64,000 nt of DNA from Pseudomonas sp. (GTDB taxonomy: Bacteria; Pseudomonadota; Gammaproteobacteria; Pseudomonadales; Pseudomonadaceae): contig NZ_JASLGE010000037.1 of the NCBI RefSeq assembly GCF_030150285.1, forward strand, positions 48,773 to 112,772, in the 5' to 3' direction. The notes under the pieces were generated by a model that saw nothing but the letters and a program-made list of their open reading frames with translations, searched no databases and was not told the origin of the DNA. Positions within the stretch are counted from its first letter, which is position 1; each line of letters begins with the position of its first letter. Shown in pieces: positions 34,465 to 44,100 of the stretch. The position numbers and the translations under genes were made by a program.

Positions 34465-35463
34465 TTATTCAGGCACAGGTAAAGGGAAGTCGGGCAATTG
34501 TTCATGCCCCGAATGACAGGAGCCGTTAAAAATAGACAGGCCAATGTTGTTGCACGGGCGTTGTCCAATTAAATACAACTGATTTCGATACGGTACAAAG
34601 CACGGAGTGGACACATACGTTTCGACTGACTCGTTCAGCATTACAGGTTCTGTTGAACTGAAGGGGTGCACGCCAACCAGGCAAGCGTGTGAGGGGGATT
34701 TTAATGTGGCGTGGTAAAGGCCTTTTCTCCCGGCAAAAATTGACACTGAGTCGTGCAGATCAATGGCAAGATTGGTGTAGGCCGGTGACCACTGATTATG
34801 CAAAAGGCTGCTGATATAAAGCTTGTCATCGACGCCACGAAAACCGGCATAGAGCTTGGCTGAGCCAGGGTGTGGTTGGTATGCGCACAGTGAAGGGCTG
34901 CCTTTAAGCTCAATGCTGTTAGCCTCCAGGGTGTCTCCCCAACGATCACGCCAAAGTTCCTTGTGGAAAAGTGTAGTGCTTTCGCTCCCCCGAACAGCGA
35001 GGTAAAGCGTATCGCCGTTGTTGAACACAGCAGGGGCATCTGAGGTTAAGAGGTCTGGCACAACTCTCACAGAAGACCATTGAACGCCGTTAAAGGTCAG
35101 ATAACGCACTGACAGGTCGTTTGCTGTAAAGAAGCAATACAAGCTTCCGTTAAAAACACTCACTGCCTGACGAGCACGGGTGAGTCCTTGCACCGCAATA
35201 TTATTGCGGCTTTCGATGAAAATGGCATGCCCATCAAGTTGTGTTGATAAGACGATGTAACCTAATGACAAGGGTTGGTCGGGTGACTCTTTAGTGTAGA
35301 AAATATATAACTTGTCGTTGAATTCAATGGACGCAAGCGGACTGCAAGCCGCTGTTCTCTCAATGGATAGAAGCTGATGCCATTGCATGCAGTGTGGTTC
35401 TTCAATCGTGTGAATGACCGAAAAACGGGATGATTGTGAACGCTCTTGTGTTTCGATGCTCAT
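34465..35463 (-). CDS. Six-repeat beta-propeller-like protein of unknown function
   Basis: A 332-residue protein without signal peptide or membrane helix. About six degenerate repeats of 45-50 residues share a pattern 'P..x..F.x.LY.xx......L'. Examples are IEFNDKLYIFYTKE, VFNGSLYCFFTAND, VFNNGDTLYLAVRG, GSAKLYAGFRGVDDKLYI, GRKGLYHATL and VPYRNQLYLIGQ. This spacing fits the blades of a beta propeller, as in bacterial lectin-like or toxin-linked propellers, but I cannot name the family. CAGGAG precedes ATG 35463; the open frame continues upstream but looks non-coding. Base use is more A/T-rich than its neighbours, suggesting transfer. It lies between dkgB and the efflux operon. Confidence 0.7.
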   Translation of the reverse strand: MSIETQERSQSSRFSVIHTIEEPHCMQWHQLLSIERTAACSPLASIEFNDKLYIFYTKESPDQPLSLGYIVLSTQLDGHAIFIESRNNIAVQGLTRARQAVSVFNGSLYCFFTANDLSVRYLTFNGVQWSSVRVVPDLLTSDAPAVFNNGDTLYLAVRGSESTTLFHKELWRDRWGDTLEANSIELKGSPSLCAYQPHPGSAKLYAGFRGVDDKLYISSLLHNQWSPAYTNLAIDLHDSVSIFAGRKGLYHATLKSPSHACLVGVHPFSSTEPVMLNESVETYVSTPCFVPYRNQLYLIGQRPCNNIGLSIFNGSCHSGHEQLPDFPLPVPE

Positions 35464-35669
35464 TAAACGCTCCTGTGTGCACGTTGCTCGGGTGTGTTCT
35501 TGTGCACAGTTAAACTTCGGGTGTTTACAGGTGTTTCGCCAGAGCCATGTATGGCTGAGCAGGGAGAGTAATGATTTCGTGAATGTACAGGTCATACATA
35601 AATAGGCTGAATAAAACCGTGTGCGGAAGGTTAAATGTAACTGCCCACACACAATGAATACGCGGGCGG

Positions 35670-37067
35670 TCACCTCACTCGCCAGCCCCCGCCCAACGCC
35701 TTGTACAGTTCAATGCTGGCCTGTAACCGTGCCAGGCGCAGTTGCACGTTCTGGTCTTGTGCCTGATACAGCACGCGCTGGGTTTGCAGTACGCTCAGCA
35801 GCATTTCGGCCCCGGCCTGGTAGCGGTTTTCAGCGAGGTCGAAAGCGCGTTGAGCCTGTTTGAGTTCTTCGTCTTGCCAGTGGCGTTGCTGGTCCAGGCC
35901 ATGAATGGTGGTGAGGGCTTTTTCGACGTCGGCAAAGGCGTTGACGATACTGGCGCGGTAAGTGCTCAACAGTTCCTGCTGACGGGCGATGGTCTTGTCG
36001 CGTTCGGCGCTCAGGCGACCGTTGTTGAAAATTGGTGCGGCCAGCCCGGCGGTCAGGCTGTAAAACGGGCTGCGCAATACATCGCTCAGGCGGTCGGCCC
36101 CCGAGCCCAGGCTTGTGCTTAAGGTCAGGCCGGGCAGCATGGCCGCGCGGGCGACGGTGATGTCGGCGTGGGCGGCGGCGAGGTTGGCCTCGGCACGGGC
36201 AATATCAGGGCGGCGACTCAGCAGGTGGCCAGGCACGCCGCTGTCAATCGTCGGCCATTGCAACTGATCAAAGGGTGTGCCGCCCAGCGTCAGGCGTTGC
36301 ACGGGCTCACCGAGCAACAGGGCGAGGCCGATACGGGCCTGTTGCGCCTGTTGCGCAAACAGCGGCACCTGACGTTGCTGGTTGGCCACCAGGCTCTTTT
36401 GCTGGGCCAGTTCCAGGGCGGTGGCCGAGCCGGCGTCGTAACGGGTTTGTACCACGTTCAGCACGCGCCCGGCGTTGAGCAGGTTGAGGCGGGCGATACG
36501 CAGTTGCTCGTCAAATGCCAAGGTTTGCACGTACTGGTCGGCGACGCTGCCGAGCACAGTCAGCTCCACCGTGGCGCGGTCAAATTCGCTGGCGTTGAGC
36601 CGTTGCCCGGCGCTCTCCCGTGCGGCGGCCTGGCCTCCCCAGAAGTCGACTTCATAGTGGGCAGTCAATCGGGCGTCAAAATAATCCACCGCCTTGTTAT
36701 CGTCGCGAGCGTCGAGTTGGCTATAGCCTTGGCCACGTAGCAGTTTCTCGCGGTTGCCGCTGCCGGCCAATGTGGCTTCGGGCAAGCGCGAAGCACCTGC
36801 AATCACGGCACTGGCCCGTGCTTGTTGCACCCGCGCCACCGCTGCGGCCAGGTCGTAACTGTCGGTTCGCGCCTGGGCAATCAGGCGATCCAGTTCGGGG
36901 CTGGCGAAGTGTGTCCACCATTGTGCACTGATCGGTTGGTCGGCCTGGCTGTGGGGGGATTGCCACGCCAGGGGCGGTATCACCCCGGTTGTGTCAGGGG
37001 GAATGGACTGGCTGCAGGCAGTCAGCATCAGGTACAAGGGCAGCACGCTTAAAGGCAGTTTTATCAC
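35670..37067 (-). CDS. opmQ: RND-type outer-membrane efflux lipoprotein, OpmQ-like
   Basis: A 465-residue TolC/NodT-family outer-membrane factor. A lipobox (LPLYLMLTACS) marks the lipoprotein signal. Two OEP repeats follow, with conserved FDARLTAHYEVDFWG, GVPGHLLSRRPDIARAE, LSTSLGSGADRLSD and a C-terminal helix ending in YKALGGGWRVR. Two GTG candidates (37067, 37079) overlap the pvdT-like stop and no strong ribosome site is seen, so translation is probably coupled. The longer frame to 37271 runs antisense-like into the upstream gene and is rejected. Confidence 0.85.
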   Translation of the reverse strand: MIKLPLSVLPLYLMLTACSQSIPPDTTGVIPPLAWQSPHSQADQPISAQWWTHFASPELDRLIAQARTDSYDLAAAVARVQQARASAVIAGASRLPEATLAGSGNREKLLRGQGYSQLDARDDNKAVDYFDARLTAHYEVDFWGGQAAARESAGQRLNASEFDRATVELTVLGSVADQYVQTLAFDEQLRIARLNLLNAGRVLNVVQTRYDAGSATALELAQQKSLVANQQRQVPLFAQQAQQARIGLALLLGEPVQRLTLGGTPFDQLQWPTIDSGVPGHLLSRRPDIARAEANLAAAHADITVARAAMLPGLTLSTSLGSGADRLSDVLRSPFYSLTAGLAAPIFNNGRLSAERDKTIARQQELLSTYRASIVNAFADVEKALTTIHGLDQQRHWQDEELKQAQRAFDLAENRYQAGAEMLLSVLQTQRVLYQAQDQNVQLRLARLQASIELYKALGGGWRVR

Positions 37068-37071
37068 AAGG

Positions 37072-39039
37072 TTATTCACTGGTAAGGGCTGTGACGGGGT
37101 CGAGCCGTGCCGCTTTGCGGGCGGGCATAAAGCCGAAAATAACGCCCGTTGCCAGTGCACAGCCAAACGCACCGAGTACGGCGACCATCGAGAACGCCAC
37201 CGCCACGTTGCACAGCAGCAACACGCCACCGACCACAAAGGCCAGTGTGACGCCCGCGGCACCGCCCACAACAGACAGCATCAGGGCTTCGGTCAGAAAC
37301 TGGCGCAGGATGTCGCGCTGACGGGCTCCGGTGGCCATACGAATACCGATTTCGCGGGTCCGTTCGCGTACGGTCATCAGCATGATATTCATCACGCCGA
37401 TACCGCCCACCAGCAGCGAAATGGCAGCAATTGAACCGAGCATCAATGACAGCGTGTTGCGGGTTTTGGCTTCAGCCTGAATCATTGCGGCGTTGTTGGT
37501 AATTTCGAAGTCGCGTGTGCCGTGGTGCAATTTGAGCATGAGCTGTTCGATGGCTTTTTCGGTCTGGTTGACCTTGCTCGCGTCGGCGGCCGCAATCACG
37601 ACATATTCCGGGTTATGGGTGCCGAACAGGCGCACGCTGGCAGCGGAGTAGGGCACCACAATGCGCGAGTCGCTGTCCGAGTCGCCCGAGCTGGCCCCTT
37701 TCTCGGCCAGAACGCCGACCACGCGAAACGGCACGTTTTCCAACAAAATGTACTGCCCGATCGGGTTGGCCACGTCCTTAAGTACCTTGTCGCGCACTTT
37801 TTTACCGATCACCGCGACCGCCGCGCCAGCGTCTTCATCCGCCTGGGTAAAGAAGCTTCCTTGTACCACCGGCCAGTTGAAGATCGCCGGAAAATCAATA
37901 CCGTTGCCGCCGGTGTACATCGTGTGGTCGACGTTGCCGTAGCGCACGCCAATCTCCGCGCCGTTGATGGGCATGATCATCTTTACGTGGGGCAAGGTCG
38001 ACAGGGCGGCGACGTCGTTGAGCGTGACGATGCCCAGTGGTGCCCGGGGGCGCGGGGGCATGCCGCTGAGGTAAATAATGTTGGAGCCGAAAGCCCCCAT
38101 TTCGGCCATGACCTGGCGCTTGCTGCCTTCACCCACAGCCAGCATGACCACCACCGAGGCCACGCCGATCACGATGCCGAGCAAGGTCAGGGCGGTGCGA
38201 AAACGGTTGATCCACATCACCCGCCAGGCGGCTTGCACGGCCTCCACCCCTTCGCCTTTCCAGGCCCCGCGAGCTTCGCTGCCCTCGTTCAGGCGCTGGC
38301 GCAGGTCGATGGCTTGCAGAGCCTTGGGATTGTCGTCAGGCGCGGGTTCACCGTTGGCACTGTCACTGATGACCTCGCCGTCACGCACCTCAATGATGCG
38401 TTTGGCGCGGGCTGCTACCTCGCGATCGTGGGTGATCAAAATAACCACATGGCCCTGGCTGGCCAGTTCGTCAAGCAGCGTCATGACCTCGGCACCGCTA
38501 TGGCTGTCGAGGGCACCGGTCGGTTCGTCGGCGAGGATGATATGCCCACCGTTCATCAGCGCGCGGGCGATCGACACCCGTTGCTGCTGACCACCGGAGA
38601 GTTGATGTGGGCGGTTGCCCGTACGCTCGGCCAGGCCAAGACGGGTGAGCAGGGCGGCGGCGCGGGCGTGTCGCTCGGCGGCGGGTGTGCCGGCGTAAAT
38701 GGCAGGCATCTCGACGTTCTCCAGCGCCGACGCCGAAGGGATCAGGTGATAGCCCTGAAACACAAAGCCGAAAGCCTCGCGGCGTAGCCACGCCAGCTCA
38801 TCGGAGTTCAGGTGGGCGACATCCTCACCGGCAAACAGGTAGCGGCCGCTGGTGGGGCGGTCGAGGCAGCCGAGGATGTTCATCAGGGTCGACTTGCCCG
38901 AACCGGACGCACCGACAATGGCGACGAACTCCCCGGCGTGGATCGACAGGCTGACACCTTTGAGTACCTGCACTTCGGGGCTGTCGATACCGCCATAGAC
39001 CTTGCGGATGCCCTGCAGGTCGATCAAGGGAGTAGGCAT
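37072..39039 (-). CDS. pvdT: MacB-type ABC exporter, PvdT-like
   Basis: A 655-residue fused ABC transporter. The N-terminal ATPase has Walker A GASGSGKST, signature LSGGQQQRVSIARAL and Walker B IILADEPTGALD. Then comes a first membrane helix (LTLLGIVIGVASVVVMLAVG), a large periplasmic MacB domain, and three C-terminal helices. The membrane-fusion gene ends one base before its ATG, and the outer-membrane factor follows. In PAO1 the order fpvI-fpvR-pvdR-pvdT-opmQ recycles pyoverdine; this neighbourhood matches that apart from fpvR, so PvdT is favoured over a generic MacB. Confidence 0.85.
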   Translation of the reverse strand: MPTPLIDLQGIRKVYGGIDSPEVQVLKGVSLSIHAGEFVAIVGASGSGKSTLMNILGCLDRPTSGRYLFAGEDVAHLNSDELAWLRREAFGFVFQGYHLIPSASALENVEMPAIYAGTPAAERHARAAALLTRLGLAERTGNRPHQLSGGQQQRVSIARALMNGGHIILADEPTGALDSHSGAEVMTLLDELASQGHVVILITHDREVAARAKRIIEVRDGEVISDSANGEPAPDDNPKALQAIDLRQRLNEGSEARGAWKGEGVEAVQAAWRVMWINRFRTALTLLGIVIGVASVVVMLAVGEGSKRQVMAEMGAFGSNIIYLSGMPPRPRAPLGIVTLNDVAALSTLPHVKMIMPINGAEIGVRYGNVDHTMYTGGNGIDFPAIFNWPVVQGSFFTQADEDAGAAVAVIGKKVRDKVLKDVANPIGQYILLENVPFRVVGVLAEKGASSGDSDSDSRIVVPYSAASVRLFGTHNPEYVVIAAADASKVNQTEKAIEQLMLKLHHGTRDFEITNNAAMIQAEAKTRNTLSLMLGSIAAISLLVGGIGVMNIMLMTVRERTREIGIRMATGARQRDILRQFLTEALMLSVVGGAAGVTLAFVVGGVLLLCNVAVAFSMVAVLGAFGCALATGVIFGFMPARKAARLDPVTALTSE

Positions 39040-40212
39040 TCAGCCTCCATGGCCATTAACCGGGCCGATCAACAGATGATCCCCCTCGTTCAATCCTTCG
39101 AGTACTTGTACCTGCAGCCTGTCCGTGAGACCGGTGCGAAGGGTGCGCGTTTCGACCTTGCCGTTTTTGGCCACCACGTGGGCGGTTTGATGATCGCTTT
39201 CGGTGCTGCCTTGCAGCGCGACAATGGGTGCCAGCAACACGGCTTTGGCCTGGCCGGCGACAAAAAACACTTGGGTGGTCATTTCCGACATCAGCGCTTG
39301 GTCGGTGTTGTCCACATCCAGCAGCACGGTGTACAGCACCACGCGGCCGCTGCCGCTTTTGCCTGAACCACCGGGGCTGCCGCCGCCCTGGGCGATTTCA
39401 TTGAGGGGCTTGGGCGGCACGGGGAGGATCTGGCGTACGGTGCTGCTCCATCGCCGGTTACCCCCGCTCAAGGTCGTGAAATAGGCTTGCATTCCCGGTT
39501 TCACATAACCGATATCGGCTTCCGACACTTCGGCCCAGACGGTCATGGACGACAACCTGGCGATGCGCAGAATCAACGGGGTTTGCTGCTGGGCATTGAG
39601 GGTCTGGCCGACGCGGGCATCGAGCATCACCACGGTGCCGGACATGGGCGCGTAAATGCGCGTGTAGCCCAGTTCGGCCTGGTCGCTGCGCAAGCTGGCC
39701 TGGGCCTGGCGGATTTGCGCCTGGATCATATCGATCCGTGCTTGGGTGGTGTGCACTTCAGCCTGGGCGCTTTGCACGTCCTCTTCGCGAGTGGCACCGC
39801 CTTTGGCGAGGTGCTGCTGACGCTGGAATTTCTGCCGGGCCAGCGTGTGCAGGGCGCGCTGCTCTTGCAGTTGGGCCTTGAGGTTTTCAATGGCGAAACG
39901 GCTGGCGTCAATGCGCGCGGTTTGTGTTGCGGGGTCGATTTCGACCAGCAACTGACCTTCTTTGACCTCATCGCCGACGTCGACATGCAGCGTGTTGATT
40001 TGCCCGGAGGCCTGGGCACCGACATCGACATATTGCCGTGGCTGCAAGGTGCCGAGGGCAGTGACACTGCTTTCGATGTCGCCACGGGTCACGGCAACGG
40101 TGTCATAGGCTTCGCGCCCTGGCGTAAGAAAGGGCCACGCAATCAGTGCGCTGACCAGCGTTAAACACACGATAAGCAGCAGCGCACGGCGGGTCTGTCG
40201 AGGGCGTTTCAT
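39040..40212 (-). CDS. pvdR: Periplasmic membrane-fusion protein, PvdR/MacA-like
   Basis: A 390-residue adaptor, essentially the length of PvdR. One N-terminal helix (ALLLIVCLTLVSALIAWPFL) is followed by the barrel-sandwich and alpha-hairpin (about 60-190: VDVGAQASGQINTLHVDVGD; long Ala/Gln-rich coiled coil) and a MacA-type C-terminal part. A glycine-serine insert (GGGSPGGSGKSGSG, near residue 280) is present. It is first in the operon with pvdT and opmQ and divergent from an FpvI-like sigma gene. Substrate export of a siderophore is inference; no pyoverdine synthesis genes are in the window. Confidence 0.85.
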   Translation of the reverse strand: MKRPRQTRRALLLIVCLTLVSALIAWPFLTPGREAYDTVAVTRGDIESSVTALGTLQPRQYVDVGAQASGQINTLHVDVGDEVKEGQLLVEIDPATQTARIDASRFAIENLKAQLQEQRALHTLARQKFQRQQHLAKGGATREEDVQSAQAEVHTTQARIDMIQAQIRQAQASLRSDQAELGYTRIYAPMSGTVVMLDARVGQTLNAQQQTPLILRIARLSSMTVWAEVSEADIGYVKPGMQAYFTTLSGGNRRWSSTVRQILPVPPKPLNEIAQGGGSPGGSGKSGSGRVVLYTVLLDVDNTDQALMSEMTTQVFFVAGQAKAVLLAPIVALQGSTESDHQTAHVVAKNGKVETRTLRTGLTDRLQVQVLEGLNEGDHLLIGPVNGHGG

Positions 40213-40339
40213 GCAGGGTTCCGGCCAAATAAAATCGGCCCGTGGTCATGGTGCCGGGTTTCAACCCCAGAACCTAAGGCTTGCGACCGGTGATTGACAC
40301 GGGGAATTGTTGAGTAGACGTAGGATGCAGCTAATAAAT

Positions 40340-40353
40340 TAAGAATATTCCTA
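40340..40353. promoter_or_regulatory. Palindrome similar to the boxes upstream of the response regulator
   Basis: TAAGAATATTCCTA lies between pvdR and the sigma gene. It is close to the TAGGA-N4-TCCTA pair at 46730 and 46866 and to RcsB-type boxes known for NarL-class regulators. Its relevance to either divergent gene is not shown. Confidence 0.4.
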
Positions 40354-40417
40354 CAAGCAGGTAACCAAATGTTTCTCGGTCGTTTTTTCAGGCGATTCAA
40401 GGGCGTGCGCTTTAAAT

Positions 40418-40436
40418 CTATATGAGAATTACTATA
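40418..40436. promoter_or_regulatory. Candidate Fur box upstream of the ECF sigma gene
   Basis: CTATATGAGAATTACTATA matches 11 of 19 positions of the Fur consensus, with the better half around TGAGAAT. It is about 100 bases before the sigma start. Iron control would be expected for an FpvI-like sigma. Confidence 0.5.
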
Positions 40437-40534
40437 AATTGCATCCCTAAAAGTGCCATCATCACGCCGCTATTTTTTGAGTCTGATGTTGTGCTCGTGA
40501 TGTGTTGCCGCTGCCGTTGCGCCCAGGAGTCCTG

Positions 40535-41014
40535 TTGGAAAACTACTATCGCGAACTGGTGAGGTTTTTAAGTGCCAGGCTGGGCAATGCCCACGCCGCC
40601 GAAGACGTGGTGCATGACGCCTATATTCGCGTGCTGGAACGAGCCAGCGATGAGCCGATTGAGCAGCCTCGGGCGTTTCTGTACCGCACGGCGCTCAATT
40701 TGGTCATCGACGGCCATCGGCGCAATGCTTCGCGTCAGGTTGAGCCGCTGGAGGTCCTGGACACTGAAGAGCGCTTCTTCAGCCCTTCGCCACAGATGTT
40801 GATGGACCACGACCAGCGACTGGAAATGGTCCAACGGGCACTTTGCGAACTGCCCGCCGTGTGCCGTGAAAGTTTTTTGCTGCGCAAGATCGAAGGGCTT
40901 TCTCACCCTGAGATTGCCGAGCGCCTGGGCGTGTCGCGCAGCGTGGTGGAAAAGCACATCGTGAATGCCATGAAGCACTGCCGTGTGCGTATCCGCCAGT
41001 GGGATAACGCTTGA
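40535..41014 (+). CDS. fpvI: ECF sigma factor, FpvI/FecI type
   Basis: A 159-residue sigma-70 family ECF factor. Region 2 has YRELVRFLSARLGN and AEDVVHDAYIRVLE; region 4 has GLSHPEIAERLGVSRSVVEKH. A TTG start at 40535 is chosen since AGGAG sits five bases ahead and the result equals the length I recall for FpvI; a GTG at 40502 would add 11 residues. It is divergent from the PvdRT-OpmQ-like operon, as part of the PAO1 layout would predict, but no anti-sigma or receptor gene is adjacent. Identity as FpvI rests on synteny and class, not on receptor context. Confidence 0.72.
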   Translation: MENYYRELVRFLSARLGNAHAAEDVVHDAYIRVLERASDEPIEQPRAFLYRTALNLVIDGHRRNASRQVEPLEVLDTEERFFSPSPQMLMDHDQRLEMVQRALCELPAVCRESFLLRKIEGLSHPEIAERLGVSRSVVEKHIVNAMKHCRVRIRQWDNA

Positions 41015-41115
41015 AGCCAACCAGCCCCATGCTCAGGCTGGCGCTAACTATCTAGCACTTTCAAGAAAGACTCCGTTGATTTAATGAGCGCACATTTTTT
41101 TCAGATGAGCGCAAC

Positions 41116-44100
41116 ATGACTAACCATCACGCCCAATCCCTGCCAGCCTCACTGACCCCGCGCGATGCGATGCTGCTTCAGTTGGACCGCCGCTTGCAGG
41201 CGGCGGTCTCTCCCAGTGAATGGGTCAACGGGTTGCAAGCCGCAATTACGTTGAACCAGCATGCCCATGAACAGATCCAGGCCTTGTATGCCGCAGCGCC
41301 CACCTTGAATCAGGTGCTGCGTGAGCAGTTGCACACCGCCTTGACCTACGACCCGGACCAGGTTGAATGGAAAGCTGCGCAGCAGCCCCAGATAACCTTG
41401 ACGCAGGCGGTGGCCAATTACCTCCACGGTGTTGCGGTTCCGGCGGACATCAATTCGCGCATCACCCTCAAATGGGCCTCGGCTGCGGACGATGAAGCGT
41501 TTCCCCTGACGCCCGCTCAGGTGCTCACGCATTTTCAAGCCCTGGGGATGCCGACGCGTTACAACACTAGCGTCAGGGACTACTGGGCCGCTATTGCGGC
41601 GGGCCAATCAGTAAGTCGCGGCGATTATGCAGGGCAGTTGCGCCGCACCTTGATCCGAACGCAAGTGACCTTGGCGCAAGCCTGCGGGCAATTAAGCGAT
41701 GAGGGCGCAAAGAGGTGGCGGCAGGTGATCGATGCGCCCTCGCAACTGGAACGTCAGCAGGCCGGTGCAGGGCCGGCCGAGCGGGAAATCAGTGAAATTG
41801 CCTGGGGCAATGGCAATGGCAGCTCGGTGACCTTTAAGGGGGCCTTTGTTGTGCATGCCCGCGACACGGCGCAAGACCCGTGTGAGCTCCTGTTTGTACC
41901 GGGGCTGGGGTTGGAACTGTTTGAGTACGCCTCGCGTGCAGCCCTTGTGGCGCAACTGCAACGCTGGACGGGCAGTGACACTCAGCCGGGCTGGTTGCTG
42001 TGGCAATTGTTGGCGTACCACAGCCGTTCAGTGCTGTACGAGGCGGGCAAGAAGCGTACGTTGGACAGGCTGGTTTACACCCCGGTCAGCGAAGATATTT
42101 TTCAGCACAGCGCCCGCGCCAGTTTCAGTACCCAGCACAGCAATGAATTGCTCAGTGCCGTGATGGTCAGCCCGGCGTTACAAAACGGAGCTTCAACCCT
42201 GCTGGCGCAAGACACTAGCGGCGTGGCTCTTAGTTACGCTCAGGCCCTTGAACAATGGCGGGGCGAAATTGCCTCTAAAGGCTTGCCTGCTGAACAGATT
42301 GAAGCGGTAGCAGCGCTAGTTCGCCGCGATGCGCGCTGGCATGCCGGCGACATTACATTCGGCAGCCTTGCGGTTGAGATCGCGTTGCGTATCCGTCAGG
42401 AAAAAATCCAGGTACAGGAGCACGCACTCCTACAGTTACTGGACCCGTTGAAACTGACGCAGGAGAGCGCACCATTCAATCAGTTTCTAGAGAGCCAGTT
42501 GTTACTGCAGGCAGAGCGTGACAGGGCGGTCACGCATGTGAAGGACCTGACGGTTGAACGTGAGCTTGAGAACCCGGATGTGCTGACGCTTGATCGCGAT
42601 GGGGGCTCGCATCAACGTGCCTTGATCGCCATTCGCGGTTTGGCGATTCATCATGAAGGCCAGTTGCAGCAGTGGCAGAAACAATTGAGCGAGGCCGAAT
42701 TCAGGGCCTTGAGCCAAGCCTTGAAACTCAACATTGCAGGTGCCGACAGCACATCGTCGTTACGCACCGTCGGTGTTTCAATTGGCCCCCCGGATCAGGC
42801 CTTCCTGTTGGCAGGCGTGGTGGTGATTACTGCTCGTGAAGCGTTGCTCGCGCCCTCGACACCGGCGACCACGCTGTTATTTGTACCGGGCGTTGACGGT
42901 GGTCTGGCAGCGTTTACCTCGCTCAAACACCTGCAGGAACAGATCGGTAAAACCCTTACCCGTTACCCACAGAGTGCGCTATGGATGACCGTAGCCCTTG
43001 AAGAGCAAGTGGCTGCTCGCGCTTGGGTCAATGAGTTGACCCAACCGTCATCGCTGGCCATTCAATGGCTCGACATACCGATTGGCTTTGTCGAATACAG
43101 CGTTAAATCGCAAATCAAAGCGCACCGCAAAACGCTGTCAGCGATCAAAAAAAGAAGTTTTATTGTTCAGGGGTTACAACCGATAACGTCACTGCGCTTG
43201 TTGGGGCTGACGACCTCTATGTTGCTGCAGGTGCCTGAGCATGCCGCGCGTGAGTTGGCTATTGAGAACGTGGCCATACAGCGTCAGGCGCAGGCGTTGA
43301 AAGAGCAATGCATGACGGTGATCGGCACGTTGAGCGAGACGGCGCAAGAAGCGTATGCGAGTCAGTTGCGTGTAATCAGTGAAAGCACCTTGGCGGTTGA
43401 GCGTTACCTGGCAACACACTTGCCTTCACTGACAGCGTTTGCGGTGCAAAAACTGCACGACCAGTTTATCCATGATGGCTTTGGACAAGACCTTGACCCT
43501 CAACAGGTTATGTTTGGCATACCGGATTCAGTCAAAGTCATCAAAACCTTCAGCCCGCCAAAGGCGATCATTCCCGAGATCGAGGTCGGGCAAATCCCTT
43601 TGGATTACCGGGACTACTCGCTGCTCCAACTGGCCTTGATGAACATCGATATGACGGATCCGCAAACGGCTCTACGCCTCAAGCATATGCATGTCCGACA
43701 CGCCCGATGGAAATCTCGACTCACGCCTGACTACCTGGGTCGGACAATACCGGCGCTGGATGTGGCGGGTGCTTACGAACGAGAGGTCACGCGTGTTTTT
43801 TTTGGCCCCGCGTCAGCCAGCGACAGTTTCTCTGCAATGCAGCCCGAGAATAGCGTCCTGACTCAATTGATGAGTCGGCCCCACCGGCAGGCGCTGGAAC
43901 TGCAACTGTGGTTGTCCCGCCAGCAAGGCCTGAGCGAGGCCGCTTTGACGTTGTTCAGCTGTGCCATCAGGGCCCGTACGGTGGCTGACCTGCACGCTGA
44001 AGGCATGAGTGTTGAGATCGGCCAGGTGGTTCTCAGTAGCTTTGTCGAGCATTACGGGTGGAGCTCTCTGGACCAGATACGGGTCATTCGTGATAAACGC

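Noticed and set aside
37068..37271. N-terminal extension of the OpmQ-like gene
   Set aside because: It would overlap the PvdT-like gene by 200 bases and place a tryptophan/cysteine-rich tail before a good lipoprotein signal.
37522..38787. 421-codon plus-strand open frame opposite the PvdT-like exporter
   Set aside because: Shadow frame; the ABC motifs are on the minus strand.
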